From NCBI GenBank assembly GCA_947497455.1, contig CANMGU010000001.1, positions 1,240,001 to 1,304,000 of the forward strand: a DNA stretch of 64,000 nt, in the 5' to 3' direction. The stretch comes from an uncultured Sphingomonadaceae bacterium (lineage in GTDB: Bacteria > Pseudomonadota > Alphaproteobacteria > Sphingomonadales > Sphingomonadaceae). Every line of letters starts with the position of its first letter. Position 1 is the stretch's first letter. A program made the position numbers and the translations under genes. Below the pieces are notes generated by a model. That model was not told the DNA's origin, did no database searches, and saw only the letters and a list, made by a program, of their open reading frames with translations. Of the stretch, positions 1 through 8,951 are shown piece after piece.

Positions 1-914
1 GCTATCGCTGCCGCCAGATCATCGGCGTCAAAGGGACGCAGATCTTCCATTGTTTCTCCAACGCCAATCGCATGGATTGGCATATCAAATTGCTTTGCCG
101 CCGCGACCAGAACCCCGCCGCGTGCAGTGCCATCCAATTTGGTCATGATCAGGCCGGTCACTTTCGCCACTTCCTTGAACACTTCAATCTGGGACAAGGC
201 ATTTTGCCCTGTGGTCGCATCCAGCACCAGCACAACATCATGCGGGGCTTCGGGATTGAGCCGTCCCAACACCCGGCGGATCTTGTCTAGCTCATCCATC
301 AGCTCAGAGCGGTTTTGCAGTCGTCCGGCTGTATCGACTATTAACACATCAATACCGGTCGCAGTCGCCTGCTTGACGCCTTCATAGACGATGCTGGCAC
401 TGTCGCCGCCTTCTTTACCGCTGATAATGGGAACACCAAGCCGTTCTGCCCAGACCTTAAGCTGTCCAATGGCTGCGGCGCGAAAAGTATCGCCAGCGGC
501 CAGCATCACGCCATAATCCTGCTCCAAAAACAGATGTGCAAGCTTGGCGATGGTCGTGGTCTTGCCAGAGCCATTGACACCGATAACCAAAATCACTTGC
601 GGGCGAGGAAAGGCATCTATCTCCAATGGGACCGCGACAGGTTCCAATATTTCGGCAATTTCAGACTGAATAATTTCACGAACCGCATGCTCGCTGAGAC
701 CTTTTTCAAATCGTTCTTTGGAGAGTTTCTCTCGGATTGACGCTGCGGTTGCGGGCCCCAGATCAGACATGATCAACGCATCTTCGATATCGTCGAGTGT
801 CGCGTCATCAAGCTTAGCTTTGGTCACAAGACCGGTCAGATTCTCAGTCAGGCGGCCCGATGTCTTGCTGAAACCGCCAAATAGACGATCCTTCCACCCC
901 GGTTTTTCACTCAT
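1..914 (-). CDS. ftsY: Signal recognition particle receptor FtsY (3' end outside window)
   Basis: SRP receptor GTPase that docks ribosome-SRP complexes at the inner membrane for co-translational insertion. The translation shows a short N domain followed by the SRP-GTPase motifs: P-loop GVNGSGKTTTIAKLA, DTFRAAA, DTAGRL and TKLDGTARGG. The N-terminus begins MSEKPGWKDRLFGG, so the acidic A domain seen in E. coli is almost absent, as is common in alphaproteobacteria. The ATG overlaps the TGA of mtaB by four bases, so translation is probably coupled in a dapF-mtaB-ftsY operon. The C-terminal end is cut by the window edge. Its partner ffh lies 4 kb away on the other strand. Confidence 0.96.
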   Translation of the reverse strand, partial: MSEKPGWKDRLFGGFSKTSGRLTENLTGLVTKAKLDDATLDDIEDALIMSDLGPATAASIREKLSKERFEKGLSEHAVREIIQSEIAEILEPVAVPLEIDAFPRPQVILVIGVNGSGKTTTIAKLAHLFLEQDYGVMLAAGDTFRAAAIGQLKVWAERLGVPIISGKEGGDSASIVYEGVKQATATGIDVLIVDTAGRLQNRSELMDELDKIRRVLGRLNPEAPHDVVLVLDATTGQNALSQIEVFKEVAKVTGLIMTKLDGTARGGVLVAAAKQFDMPIHAIGVGETMEDLRPFDADDLAAAI

Positions 915-2176
915 ATGATTTTTCTTCCGATCAGGTTCCGGCCATCAGACGCAATGACTTCGACGGGGATTATCTGGCCTTCTGGCATGGTTTCCTCAAA
1001 ACTGATATGGGCAAAATTCTCGGCATAGCCTGCTTTGCCACTGAGCTCGCACAAGACATGCTGTCGAGAGCCAACAAGACTGTCACGCCAAGCCTGCGCC
1101 TTCTCAGCCACTTTTTGTCGCAATAGCTTGGCGCGCTGCTTGATGACGATACCGTCCACTTGTGGCATCTTTGCTGCTGGTGTGCCTTGGCGCGGTGAGT
1201 AAGGAAATATGTGACCATGAATGACTTTGCACTGGTCGATAATATCCAGACTATTGGCAAACATCGCGTCGGTTTCTGTCGGAAAGCCGGCTATAATATC
1301 GGCACCAATGGCTATCTCAGGGCGCTTGTCCTTCAGACGGGCGACCAGTTCAATCGCCTGTTCTCGGCTGTGGCGGCGTTTCATGCGCTTGAGAATCATA
1401 TTGTCGCCGGACTGTAGCGATAGATGGACATGTGGCATCATCCGTTTCTCGCCAGTAAGAATATCAAACAGCCGATCATCGATTTCGACGCCATCGACTG
1501 ATGAAAGCCGCAGCCGTTTGAGATTTGGAACATGTTTTAAAACCCGTTCAACCAGATGGCCGAGGCTTGGATTGCCCGGCAGGTCGGGACCGTAGCTGGT
1601 CACGTCAACGCCGGTCAGTACAACCTCGTTAAAACCTTTGTCGACCAGCACCTGAACCTGTTCAACAACCTGGCCAGCAGGGACTGAGCGGCTATTGCCA
1701 CGGCCGTAAGGAATGATGCAAAAGGTGCAGCGATGATCGCAGCCATTTTGCACTTCGACAAAGGCGCGGGAACGTTCGGCAAAGGCGCTGACCATATGAG
1801 GTGCGGTTTCCTTGACCTGCATGATGTCAGAGACCCGGATATCCGGTTTGTTGGTATCTAGGCCGAATTTGAAATTATCCGCATCATATTTATCGAAATT
1901 GCCTACCACACCGGATGTTTCGGGCATGGCATCAAACATCGCCGGATCAATCTGGGCCGCACAACCAGTGACCACGACCTTTTTGTCCGGATTATCGCGC
2001 TTGGCACGCCGTATCGCTTGGCGGGTTTGTCGCACGGCTTCATTGGTTACCGCGCAGCTGTTGACGATGATCAGTTGGTCGGCATCCACTTTGGAAGCGG
2101 CAAGGCTTTGCCGTATCGCTTCGCTTTCAGCGATATTGAGGCGGCATCCCATTCCGATGATGTCAGGGCCGCTCAT
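911..2176 (-). CDS. mtaB: tRNA t6A37 methylthiotransferase MtaB
   Basis: Radical-SAM enzyme predicted to convert N6-threonylcarbamoyladenosine-37 to its 2-methylthio form in tRNA. The 421-residue product has the three N-terminal Cys of the UPF0004 domain (about C11, C41, C72) and the radical-SAM triad CDHRCTFC (about 146-153), which bind two 4Fe-4S clusters. The frame stays open further upstream inside dapF, but the ATG at 2176 forms an ATGA overlap with the dapF stop and gives the normal family N-terminus MSGPDIIGMGCRLN. MiaB is the main alternative; the short N-terminal GCRLN segment fits MtaB better. It is the middle gene of dapF-mtaB-ftsY. Confidence 0.9.
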   Translation of the reverse strand: MSGPDIIGMGCRLNIAESEAIRQSLAASKVDADQLIIVNSCAVTNEAVRQTRQAIRRAKRDNPDKKVVVTGCAAQIDPAMFDAMPETSGVVGNFDKYDADNFKFGLDTNKPDIRVSDIMQVKETAPHMVSAFAERSRAFVEVQNGCDHRCTFCIIPYGRGNSRSVPAGQVVEQVQVLVDKGFNEVVLTGVDVTSYGPDLPGNPSLGHLVERVLKHVPNLKRLRLSSVDGVEIDDRLFDILTGEKRMMPHVHLSLQSGDNMILKRMKRRHSREQAIELVARLKDKRPEIAIGADIIAGFPTETDAMFANSLDIIDQCKVIHGHIFPYSPRQGTPAAKMPQVDGIVIKQRAKLLRQKVAEKAQAWRDSLVGSRQHVLCELSGKAGYAENFAHISFEETMPEGQIIPVEVIASDGRNLIGRKII

Positions 2177-2991
2177 CCGAAATCGTTCCAATTTGCTTCG
2201 CCAGCAAAGACATAAGTCGTCGGGCCTTGCATCATGATCGGGCCACCATCTTGCCAAGACAAGATCAATGTACCACCAGGCAAATGCACGTTGACCGGGC
2301 TTTCGACCAACCCGCGCTTGATAGCAGCCACTGCCGTTGCACACGCCCCGGTCCCACAGGCGCGGGTCAGTCCAACGCCGCGTTCCCAAACACGCAGATG
2401 GATCTCGCCAGCTTGCATATGGGCAACATTGACATTCACCCGTTCCGGAAAGAGGGGATCAACTTCAATCATCGGGCCCAGCCGGTCCAGTGCCACTGCA
2501 TTGCTGTTTTCGACAAAGAATATAACGTGCGGATTGCCAACATTGACGGCAGACGGGTCTTGTAAATCCTCCCAGCCGACCGGCATGTGATTCGTGTCCA
2601 TGGCATAGGCGAGAGGGATAGCGTTCCAGTCAAATCTGGGCTCGCCCATATCGACAATCGCACCCTCATCAGTGACATTTCCCGATATCATGCCGCCACT
2701 GGTCTCAATCGATGTCTCGTTGCCAAGCAACTTCACAACGCATCGTGTTGCATTGCCACAGGCTTCGACTTCTCCGCCATCGGCATTATAAATTTGCATG
2801 CGAACATCTGCCTTGCCGGAAGGCTTGAGGATGATGAGTTGATCGCAACCAATGCCGCTATGCCGATTAGCAATCGCGGCCGCCTTGGCCGGGGGCATCG
2901 CCAGATTATCAGATAGACCAGGCGCGCGCGCATCGATAATGACAAAGTCATTGCCCAATCCATGCATCTTGTGAAATTGCCCGATAGTCAT
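2173..2991 (-). CDS. dapF: Diaminopimelate epimerase
   Basis: Converts LL- to meso-diaminopimelate for lysine and peptidoglycan synthesis; cytoplasmic and PLP-independent. The product has 272 residues, normal for the family. Both catalytic cysteines are visible in their conserved settings: GGEVEACGNATRC (C78) and TRACGTGACA (C212). The N-terminus FHKMHGLGNDFVIID is the family signature. It is the first gene of a leftward run in which dapF/mtaB and mtaB/ftsY each overlap by four bases. asd, an earlier step of the same aspartate pathway, is elsewhere in this window. Confidence 0.96.
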   Translation of the reverse strand: MTIGQFHKMHGLGNDFVIIDARAPGLSDNLAMPPAKAAAIANRHSGIGCDQLIILKPSGKADVRMQIYNADGGEVEACGNATRCVVKLLGNETSIETSGGMISGNVTDEGAIVDMGEPRFDWNAIPLAYAMDTNHMPVGWEDLQDPSAVNVGNPHVIFFVENSNAVALDRLGPMIEVDPLFPERVNVNVAHMQAGEIHLRVWERGVGLTRACGTGACATAVAAIKRGLVESPVNVHLPGGTLILSWQDGGPIMMQGPTTYVFAGEANWNDFG

Positions 2992-3064
2992 GATGGGCGA
3001 TTTAGGGATGACAGGGCGGCAAGTCCAGCAATAGAATTAGGCGATTGCCCTCCTCAAAGCTTAA

Positions 3065-4729
3065 TTATCCTGCTTTAAGCTGTGGTTGAGCGACAGGGGC
3101 TTCGACCGCGTCCTCATGCTTGCCCATAGCGGCGGGCTGTGCGGGCAGCAAATTGCGCTCCCCAAGCACTTTACGGGCCTGTTCCATCGACAGTGGGCGA
3201 CCATAATGCCAGCCTTGTCCCTTGGAACAACCCAGATTGCGCAATTCATTCTCAATGGCCTTATCTTCGATACCTTCGGCCGTAATCGGCATGCCAAGGC
3301 TTTCACCGAGGCCAGTAATGGCCTTGACGATAGCTGCGCTTTCGGGGTTTTCGAGGATGGAGGTCACGAAGCTGCGGTCAATTTTGATCCGATCAAAGGG
3401 CAGGGCGCGCAAGTGGGCAAGCGAACTATACCCGGTACCAAAGTCATCCAGCGCAATGCGGATTCCCTGATTTTTGAGACTACCGACAATCGATTGCGCG
3501 AGGCTAAGATTCTCAAACAAAGAGCTTTCTGTAATTTCGATCTCAAGTCGATTTGGCGGAAAGCCAGTCTCAACCAACAGCTTGACGATTTTCTGTGCAA
3601 GCCATGGGTCCAGCAACTGTACTGGAGAGATGTTCACTGAAATTGTCAGGCTAGGATCCCAATGCTTGGCATCTTCAAAGGCCTGACGCATGACGCTCAT
3701 CGACAAGTCGCCGATCATGCCGGTTTCCTCGGCGATCGGAATGAATATTTCTGGAGAAACAAGCCCCTGCGTTGGCGAATCCCAGCGCGCAAGCATCTCA
3801 AATCCGGTCAACTTGCCGGTCGCAAGGTCGATCTGCTGTTCATAATAAGGTACGAATTCATCATTCGGGATGCCCTTGCGCATGCCCGATTCAATCGTGT
3901 TACGCGTTTGCAGTTCCTGCTCCATCGATACATCAAACCAGCAGAAACGATTGCGTCCCTGTTTCTTGGCGCTGTACATGGCGATATCGGCACGGCGCAT
4001 CAGAACATCAACGCCCTCCGATTCAAAGTCAAAACGCGACATCCCGATAGACGTCGTCACCACCAGATGATTGCTATTTTCGACAATGGGCATGGCGATG
4101 CTGTCAATCAGATCATCGGCAATTCTATCAACCATTTCCGGCTGATCCGGATCGAAAATGAAGGCGCACGCAAATTCATCGCCGCCTAGCCGGGCCAGCA
4201 AATTATTCGGAGGAATAACCGCTGCGATCCGTGAAGCGACCTCTTTCAGGACAATGTCGCCGGCACTATGGCCATGCACATCATTGACGGTCTTGAAATT
4301 GTCCAGATCGAGCATCAGGAAAGCGGTGCTTTTGTTTTTACGCTGCGCTGTGGCTATCATGTCCGTGGTTTTTTCGGTCAGTGTCCGGCGATTGAGAAAT
4401 CCGGTCAACGGATCGGTCACGGCAAGCGAATGCGCGCGTTCTTCGGCTGCGGCGCGTTCGGTTACTTCTGCGGCAAGATCGCGATAACGTCGCCAGCCGA
4501 ATAAAATAAGTGCGATATTGAGGAGAAATGCTGAAACCAGCATCTTGTCGCTGCCGCCGCCATATCCAGAAAGCGAGTCAATGGCTTCGTTTATGACGGT
4601 CCCGCCTGTGCCGACGAACATCAGGATTGCGAAGATGACGATCACACTGGTCACGACATCACGCCGCGCCGTGATCGCATGCTTGTTAACGGACTTCACA
4701 TTATTATCTGCCGACATATTTTGCCCCAT
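3065..4729 (-). CDS. Membrane-anchored GGDEF-EAL cyclic-di-GMP protein
   Basis: Predicted c-di-GMP turnover enzyme at the inner membrane. The 554-residue product (from the first ATG) has two transmembrane segments at about 25-50 and 62-79, then a GGDEF domain with intact GGDEF (182-186), then an EAL domain. The EAL signature reads EML (311-313), but the other phosphodiesterase motifs look present: NISP, EITES, DDFGTGYSSL, KIDRSFV, AEGIE and GQGxxxGRP. No RxxD inhibitory site is seen just before GGDEF. An in-frame TTG at 4780 would add 17 residues; ATG 4729 has GGGAAA at suitable spacing. No sensory domain lies outside the short periplasmic loop. Which activity dominates cannot be read from sequence. 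Confidence 0.88.
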   Translation of the reverse strand: MGQNMSADNNVKSVNKHAITARRDVVTSVIVIFAILMFVGTGGTVINEAIDSLSGYGGGSDKMLVSAFLLNIALILFGWRRYRDLAAEVTERAAAEERAHSLAVTDPLTGFLNRRTLTEKTTDMIATAQRKNKSTAFLMLDLDNFKTVNDVHGHSAGDIVLKEVASRIAAVIPPNNLLARLGGDEFACAFIFDPDQPEMVDRIADDLIDSIAMPIVENSNHLVVTTSIGMSRFDFESEGVDVLMRRADIAMYSAKKQGRNRFCWFDVSMEQELQTRNTIESGMRKGIPNDEFVPYYEQQIDLATGKLTGFEMLARWDSPTQGLVSPEIFIPIAEETGMIGDLSMSVMRQAFEDAKHWDPSLTISVNISPVQLLDPWLAQKIVKLLVETGFPPNRLEIEITESSLFENLSLAQSIVGSLKNQGIRIALDDFGTGYSSLAHLRALPFDRIKIDRSFVTSILENPESAAIVKAITGLGESLGMPITAEGIEDKAIENELRNLGCSKGQGWHYGRPLSMEQARKVLGERNLLPAQPAAMGKHEDAVEAPVAQPQLKAG

Positions 4730-4780
4730 GACGGATTTCCCACAATATTTCAGTGTGCTTATTGCCTGAATAATCCTCAA

Positions 4781-4943
4781 TTTCTGGTTAAGACTGCTTA
4801 TATTGAGGAAAGTGTGGGGTTGCAGGGACGATCGAGATCGACTAGGGGCATCGCAAATAGCAACACAAATTGGGTTGCGGTTTCAGTTTCGAGTTAAAAA
4901 ACTCACACGTCGGTCAGCGAGGTTTCGCCCACCGGCGTTTTTT
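4781..4943 (+). ncRNA. Candidate leader or small RNA upstream of ffh
   Basis: The gap between the divergent GGDEF-EAL gene and ffh ends, 66 bases before the ffh start, in a textbook rho-independent terminator pointing rightward. Nothing coding on the plus strand precedes it, so a short untranslated transcript is implied, either a free small RNA or an ffh leader with premature termination. A further small hairpin, GAGTT/AACTC (about 4891-4904), precedes the terminator. I do not see the conserved SRP RNA tetraloop region, so this is not an obvious 4.5S RNA. The 5' end is unknown; the start given is simply the gene boundary. Confidence 0.4.
4908..4943 (+). terminator. Rho-independent terminator upstream of ffh
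   Basis: A 7-bp outer stem (CGTCGGT with ACCGGCG, one G-T pair) and a 4-bp inner stem (GCGA/TCGC around GGTT) are followed directly by six T. It lies 66 bases before the ffh ATG on the same strand, so it either ends a small RNA or attenuates ffh transcription. Confidence 0.7.
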
Positions 4944-5009
4944 GCGTTGCCCGGTTTTGGGTTTGTTTTTTGGGCTGTTTTCAGCCGGTTTGAGAGAAAG
5001 GAAGACGCC

Positions 5010-6473
5010 ATGTTTGACAAGTTAAGCGACCGGCTCGGCGGCGTCTTTGACAAGCTGCGTGGCCGCGGCGCGCTGAAAGAGGAAGATGTCCGCGCAGCGA
5101 TGCGCGAAGTGCGTATTGCTTTGCTTGAAGCGGACGTTGCGCTGCCCGTTGTAAAGGATTTCGTCGAAAAGGTTACCGAACAGGCTGTCGGTCAATCGGT
5201 TCTCAAGTCCATCACGCCGGGCCAACAGGTCGTCAAAATCGTCAATGACGGTTTGGCAGATATGCTGGGTGCGGAAGTCAGTGGCCTGAATCTGGCAGTC
5301 ACGCCGCCTGCAATAATCATGATGGTCGGTTTGCAGGGCTCTGGTAAAACGACAACCACGGCCAAGATCGCCAAACGACTGAAAGACAAAGAGAATAAGA
5401 AGGTCATGATGGCCTCGCTCGACGTCAATCGCCCGGCGGCCCAGGAACAACTGGCAGTGCTGGGCGAGCAGATCAGTGCGGCAACGTTGCCGATTGTTGA
5501 AGGCCAGCAACCGGTTGAGATTGCGAAGCGCGCGCTACAGGCGGCAAAATTGCAGGGTTTCGACGTATTGATGCTCGATACAGCAGGCCGCTTGCATGTC
5601 GATCAACAATTGATGGACGAGATGAAGGCCGTAGCCGATGTCTCTAAGCCGCAAGAAACCTTGCTAGTTGTCGACGCTCTAACCGGTCAGGACGCAGTCA
5701 ATGTCGCGTCCAACTTCTCTGAGCAGGTTGATCTCAGCGGCGTCATTCTCACTCGGATGGATGGCGATGCCCGTGGTGGTGCAGCGCTTTCTATGCGGGC
5801 GGTTACCGGCAAGCCGATCAAATTTGTCGGTGTTGGAGAGAAGATCGATGCGCTGGAGGAATTCCATCCAGAACGCGTTGCTGGCCGCATTTTGGGCATG
5901 GGCGATGTTGTCAGTCTGGTGGAAAAGGCCGCTGCGACCGTTGACAAGGAAGAATCCGAGGCACTGGCCGAGAAAATGGCCAAGGGTCAGTTCGACCTGA
6001 ATGATTTGCGTTCACAGCTTCGTCAGATGACCAAGATGGGCGGTCTCGGGGCGTTGGCCTCGATGATGCCAGGCATGAAAAAGGCCAAGGCAGCTATGGC
6101 GGGCGGCGCAATGGACGACAAGGTTCTGGTGCGCATGGATGCAATTATCGGTTCGATGACCAAGGAAGAACGGGTGCGCCCGGGCTTGCTCAACGCCAAA
6201 CGCAAGGTCCGTGTTGCCAAGGGTTCCGGCACCACCGTGCAGGATGTGAACAAGCTCCTGAAAATGCATCAGGAAATGTCCAAGGCGATGAAGAAGATCA
6301 AGAAAATGGGCGGCATGAAGGGGCTGATGTCGATGTTTGGCGGTGGCGGCGGCGCTGCTGGTGCAGGCATGGGCGGTCAAAATGGCGGCATGTCCGGTAT
6401 GCCGGGCTTGCCCAATATGTCCCCTGGTGGACTACCCCCAGATCTCGCGAATTTATTGAATAAGAAGAAATAG
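5010..6473 (+). CDS. ffh: Signal recognition particle protein Ffh
   Basis: SRP54 GTPase that binds signal peptides together with SRP RNA and delivers ribosomes to FtsY. The 487-residue product has an N domain, a G domain (P-loop GLQGSGKT 107-114, DTAGRLHVD, TRMDGDARGG) and a Met-rich M domain ending in a Gly/Met-rich tail. The frame is open upstream to 4803, but the ATG at 5010 gives the family start MFDKLSDRLGGVFDKLRG and follows a purine-rich GAGAGAAAGGAAG. It probably leads the rpsP-rimM-trmD-rplS run; the gap to rpsP is 43 bases. Confidence 0.97.
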   Translation: MFDKLSDRLGGVFDKLRGRGALKEEDVRAAMREVRIALLEADVALPVVKDFVEKVTEQAVGQSVLKSITPGQQVVKIVNDGLADMLGAEVSGLNLAVTPPAIIMMVGLQGSGKTTTTAKIAKRLKDKENKKVMMASLDVNRPAAQEQLAVLGEQISAATLPIVEGQQPVEIAKRALQAAKLQGFDVLMLDTAGRLHVDQQLMDEMKAVADVSKPQETLLVVDALTGQDAVNVASNFSEQVDLSGVILTRMDGDARGGAALSMRAVTGKPIKFVGVGEKIDALEEFHPERVAGRILGMGDVVSLVEKAAATVDKEESEALAEKMAKGQFDLNDLRSQLRQMTKMGGLGALASMMPGMKKAKAAMAGGAMDDKVLVRMDAIIGSMTKEERVRPGLLNAKRKVRVAKGSGTTVQDVNKLLKMHQEMSKAMKKIKKMGGMKGLMSMFGGGGGAAGAGMGGQNGGMSGMPGLPNMSPGGLPPDLANLLNKKK

Positions 6474-6516
6474 TTTTAGAAATACCATTTATTAGATTGT
6501 TTTAGAAAGGTTTATT

Positions 6517-7062
6517 ATGTCAGTAGCAATGAGAATGGCCCGTGGTGGTTCCAAGAAGCGTCCTTATTACAAGATCGTGATCGCCGATGTCCGTGCGCCC
6601 CGTGACGGTAAGTTTATCGAGCGTATCGGTAGCTACAATCCGCTGCTCGCCAAGGATGACGAAAAGCGTGTGGTTCTGGATGTTGATCGGGCAAAACATT
6701 GGTTGAGTGTTGGCGCCAAGCCGTCAGACCGTGTTGCTCGCTTCCTTGACGCAGCCGGTTTGATGAAGCGCGAAGCGCGGAACAACCCGAACAAAGCGAA
6801 ACCGGGCGAAAAAGCAACCGAGCGTGCTGAAGAGAAAGCGGAAAAAGCTGCCGCTGCAGAAGAAGCTGCGAAAGAAGCCGCAGCCGCGCCTGCTGAGGAA
6901 GCTCCAGCGGAAGAAGCAGCTGCAGAAGCTCCTACAGAAGAAGCGCCAGCCGCTGAAGAAGCTGCCGCTGAAGCACCTACCGAAGAAGCAAAAACCGAAG
7001 AAGCACCAGCTGAAGAGGCTCCTGCTGCTGAGGAAGCGACTGAAGAAAAGTCCGAGGGTTAA
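6517..7062 (+). CDS. rpsP: 30S ribosomal protein S16 with long acidic tail
   Basis: Small-subunit protein. Residues 1 to about 87 are ordinary S16 ([23 protein letters not shown] start). From about residue 88 to 181 there is a low-complexity Lys/Glu then Ala/Glu/Pro tail made of imperfect copies of AEEAPAEEA and EAPTEE. The tail more than doubles the usual length of about 80-90 residues; Ala/Glu tails of this kind are known in sphingomonad S16 and their role is unknown. It is followed three bases later by rimM. Confidence 0.96.
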   Translation: MSVAMRMARGGSKKRPYYKIVIADVRAPRDGKFIERIGSYNPLLAKDDEKRVVLDVDRAKHWLSVGAKPSDRVARFLDAAGLMKREARNNPNKAKPGEKATERAEEKAEKAAAAEEAAKEAAAAPAEEAPAEEAAAEAPTEEAPAAEEAAAEAPTEEAKTEEAPAEEAPAAEEATEEKSEG

Positions 7063-7065
7063 TCC

Positions 7066-7554
7066 TTGGCCAGCGTTGATCCGGACACGTCCGTCCCTCT
7101 TGCCGTCATCATTGGCGCGCATGGGGTGGCGGGCGAGGTTCGGCTCAAACTGTTCTGCGAGAGCCTAGACAGCCTGAAGCAGCACAAAGCCTATAATGAT
7201 GGCGCGTTGACGCTGAAATCCGTCAAGCCCCATAAAATGGGCGCCATCGCCCGATTTACCGAAATTACAGACCGCAATGCAGCAGAGGCTGCGCGTGGCA
7301 CGGAACTATCTATTCCACGTTCGTCACTGCCAGCGCTTGATGACGACGAGTTCTACCATATCGACATTATCGGGCTGCGCTGTGTCTCCGACAATGGCGA
7401 AGAACTGGGCAAGATCTTCGCCATCTACGAATTTGGCGCTGGCGATGTCATCGAAATCGAGCGTGCCAGCGGTAAGAAATTCATGGTTCCCGTGGGTGCC
7501 ATTGATATGCGGAGCGATCCGGCCATTGTTTTGTCGGATTTTGTGGAACCATGA
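7066..7554 (+). CDS. rimM: Ribosome maturation factor RimM
   Basis: 30S assembly factor that binds S19 and helps 16S processing. The 162-residue product shows the N-terminal beta-barrel start LAVIIGAHGVAGEVRLKLF and the C-terminal PRC-barrel half ending in GSDPAIVL-like sequence. The start is a TTG at 7066, three bases after the rpsP stop; no closer ATG gives a full N-terminus. Its TGA overlaps the ATG of the next small gene. Confidence 0.94.
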   Translation: MASVDPDTSVPLAVIIGAHGVAGEVRLKLFCESLDSLKQHKAYNDGALTLKSVKPHKMGAIARFTEITDRNAAEAARGTELSIPRSSLPALDDDEFYHIDIIGLRCVSDNGEELGKIFAIYEFGAGDVIEIERASGKKFMVPVGAIDMRSDPAIVLSDFVEP

Positions 7555-7841
7555 CCGGACCGATAGTCTTTATCGGAATAATCGTAATGGTAGCGGCTTT
7601 CCCAGCCATTATTGGCTGGAAACTGAGCCAAAAGCGCGATCAGCTCGTTCGCATGGCCAGTACGATATTAGCAGGACAGTTTATTCTGACGCCTGGTATG
7701 GCCTTAATCGCCTTTTCCGAAGATCGGGCGGGCGATGAAAATCCGGTACAGACCATAGTGATATATGCTGCGATGGCGCTCATGATCTCGATCATGACTT
7801 TTGTTATCCTCGAGATTCGACAGACGCGGCACGACAAATGA
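7551..7841 (+). CDS. Small three-helix membrane protein within the trmD operon
   Basis: A 96-residue hydrophobic protein I do not recognise. Three likely membrane segments lie at about 4-25, 35-56 and 68-90, separated by charged loops such as KLSQKRDQ and SEDRAGDE. The ATG overlaps the rimM stop by four bases (ATGA), which argues for translation. In most bacteria rimM is followed directly by trmD, so this gene and the next are an insertion into a highly conserved operon. Confidence 0.7.
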   Translation: MTGPIVFIGIIVMVAAFPAIIGWKLSQKRDQLVRMASTILAGQFILTPGMALIAFSEDRAGDENPVQTIVIYAAMALMISIMTFVILEIRQTRHDK

Positions 7842-7914
7842 CCCGTAATGGCCAAATTTTTGCGCTCGAAATATCCCAGACTTGGCTGACGTTTCAGGAA
7901 CTGGAGGCCAGCAA

Positions 7915-8205
7915 ATGGAATTGATCATTGCCATAGCGCTTCTTTTCATATTGTCGATCTTCACAGCATCGCTTGTTCAACGCCTCTTTTCGACTAAATC
8001 CGGCCGAAGCCAGTGGCTCTTATCAGGCGGTTTGAATATGGCCATGATAGTAACAGTGGTTGCCGCTATTGCCGTTTTCCGAGGAACCGGTTTTCATGCT
8101 GACATGGAGAATGGTTTGCTAATTGGATTGGGCGTTGTTTTTGCCCCTGTTGGTTTTGTACTCGGAGCAGTCATATCCAAAAAAATGCAGAAACGGGGAA
8201 AGTGA
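7915..8205 (+). CDS. Second small three-helix membrane protein
   Basis: A 96-residue protein with three predicted membrane segments (about 2-24, 35-55, 66-86) and a basic tail KKMQKRGK. I do not recognise a family. The ATG at 7915 has a GGAGG seven bases upstream (7903-7907); an in-frame TTG at 7882 is less likely. Its stop overlaps the trmD start as ATGA, so it is translationally coupled to trmD. Similar size and topology to the preceding gene suggest a pair, though I see no clear sequence identity. Confidence 0.68.
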   Translation: MELIIAIALLFILSIFTASLVQRLFSTKSGRSQWLLSGGLNMAMIVTVVAAIAVFRGTGFHADMENGLLIGLGVVFAPVGFVLGAVISKKMQKRGK

Positions 8206-8951
8206 TGACCTTCACCGCCCAAATTCTAACCCTTTATCCGGACATGTTCCCTGGTCCGCTCGGCACATCATTGGCAGGCAAGGCGCTGGAAGAGGGCAAA
8301 TGGTCCTGCGACCCCATCCAGATGCGCGACTTCGCTACCGACAAACATAAATCCGTGGACGACACGCCAGCTGGTGGCGGTGCGGGCATGGTTTTGCGCG
8401 CTGACGTCATGGCGTCGGCGGTTGATCATGCGCTGGAACGTCAACCGGATGCCCCGATCTTGGCGATGACTCCGCGCGGAAAACCGCTGAAACAGGCGCG
8501 TGTGCGGGAATTGGCTTCCGGTCCGGGTGTCACTATCCTCTGCGGTCGTTTCGAAGGATTTGATGAGCGGATCTTCAACGCGCGGCCGATTGAAGAGGTC
8601 TCGATTGGCGATTATATCCTTTCTGGCGGAGAAATGGGTGCTTTAGTGCTTTTAGACGCTTGCATTCGGCTGCTTCCCGGGGTAATGGGCGCGTCTTCTA
8701 GCGGAGATGATGAAAGTTTCGAAACCGGACTTTTGGAATATCCGCAGTTTACCCGGCCTCAGAAATGGGAAGGGCGTATTATCCCTGAAGTCTTGCGATC
8801 GGGGGATCATGCGAAAATAGCTGCTTGGCGGAAACAAAGGGCAGAGGAAGATACACGGCTAAGGCGGCCCGATTTATGGGAGCATCACAGGGATGCTCCG
8901 GATCAGTCGCCCTCTGGTGCGCGAGGACAGAAAAAGGAAGATCGGTCATGA
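8202..8951 (+). CDS. trmD: tRNA (guanine-N1)-methyltransferase TrmD
   Basis: SPOUT-class enzyme methylating G37 of tRNAs, which prevents +1 frameshifting. The 249-residue product has the knot-forming SAM-binding motifs [10 protein letters not shown] and GDYILSGGE (about 136-144) and the N-terminus [18 protein letters not shown]. Both ends are coupled: ATGA with the small upstream gene and ATGA with rplS. Confidence 0.96.
   Translation: MMTFTAQILTLYPDMFPGPLGTSLAGKALEEGKWSCDPIQMRDFATDKHKSVDDTPAGGGAGMVLRADVMASAVDHALERQPDAPILAMTPRGKPLKQARVRELASGPGVTILCGRFEGFDERIFNARPIEEVSIGDYILSGGEMGALVLLDACIRLLPGVMGASSSGDDESFETGLLEYPQFTRPQKWEGRIIPEVLRSGDHAKIAAWRKQRAEEDTRLRRPDLWEHHRDAPDQSPSGARGQKKEDRS

Noticed and set aside
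4781-4943. SRP (4.5S) RNA next to ffh
   Set aside because: The conserved GGAA tetraloop and internal-loop sequence of SRP RNA is not there.
5022-5510. Long open frames antisense to ffh, rpsP and ilvD
   Set aside because: They mirror the codon bias of strong genes on the other strand and show no family signature.
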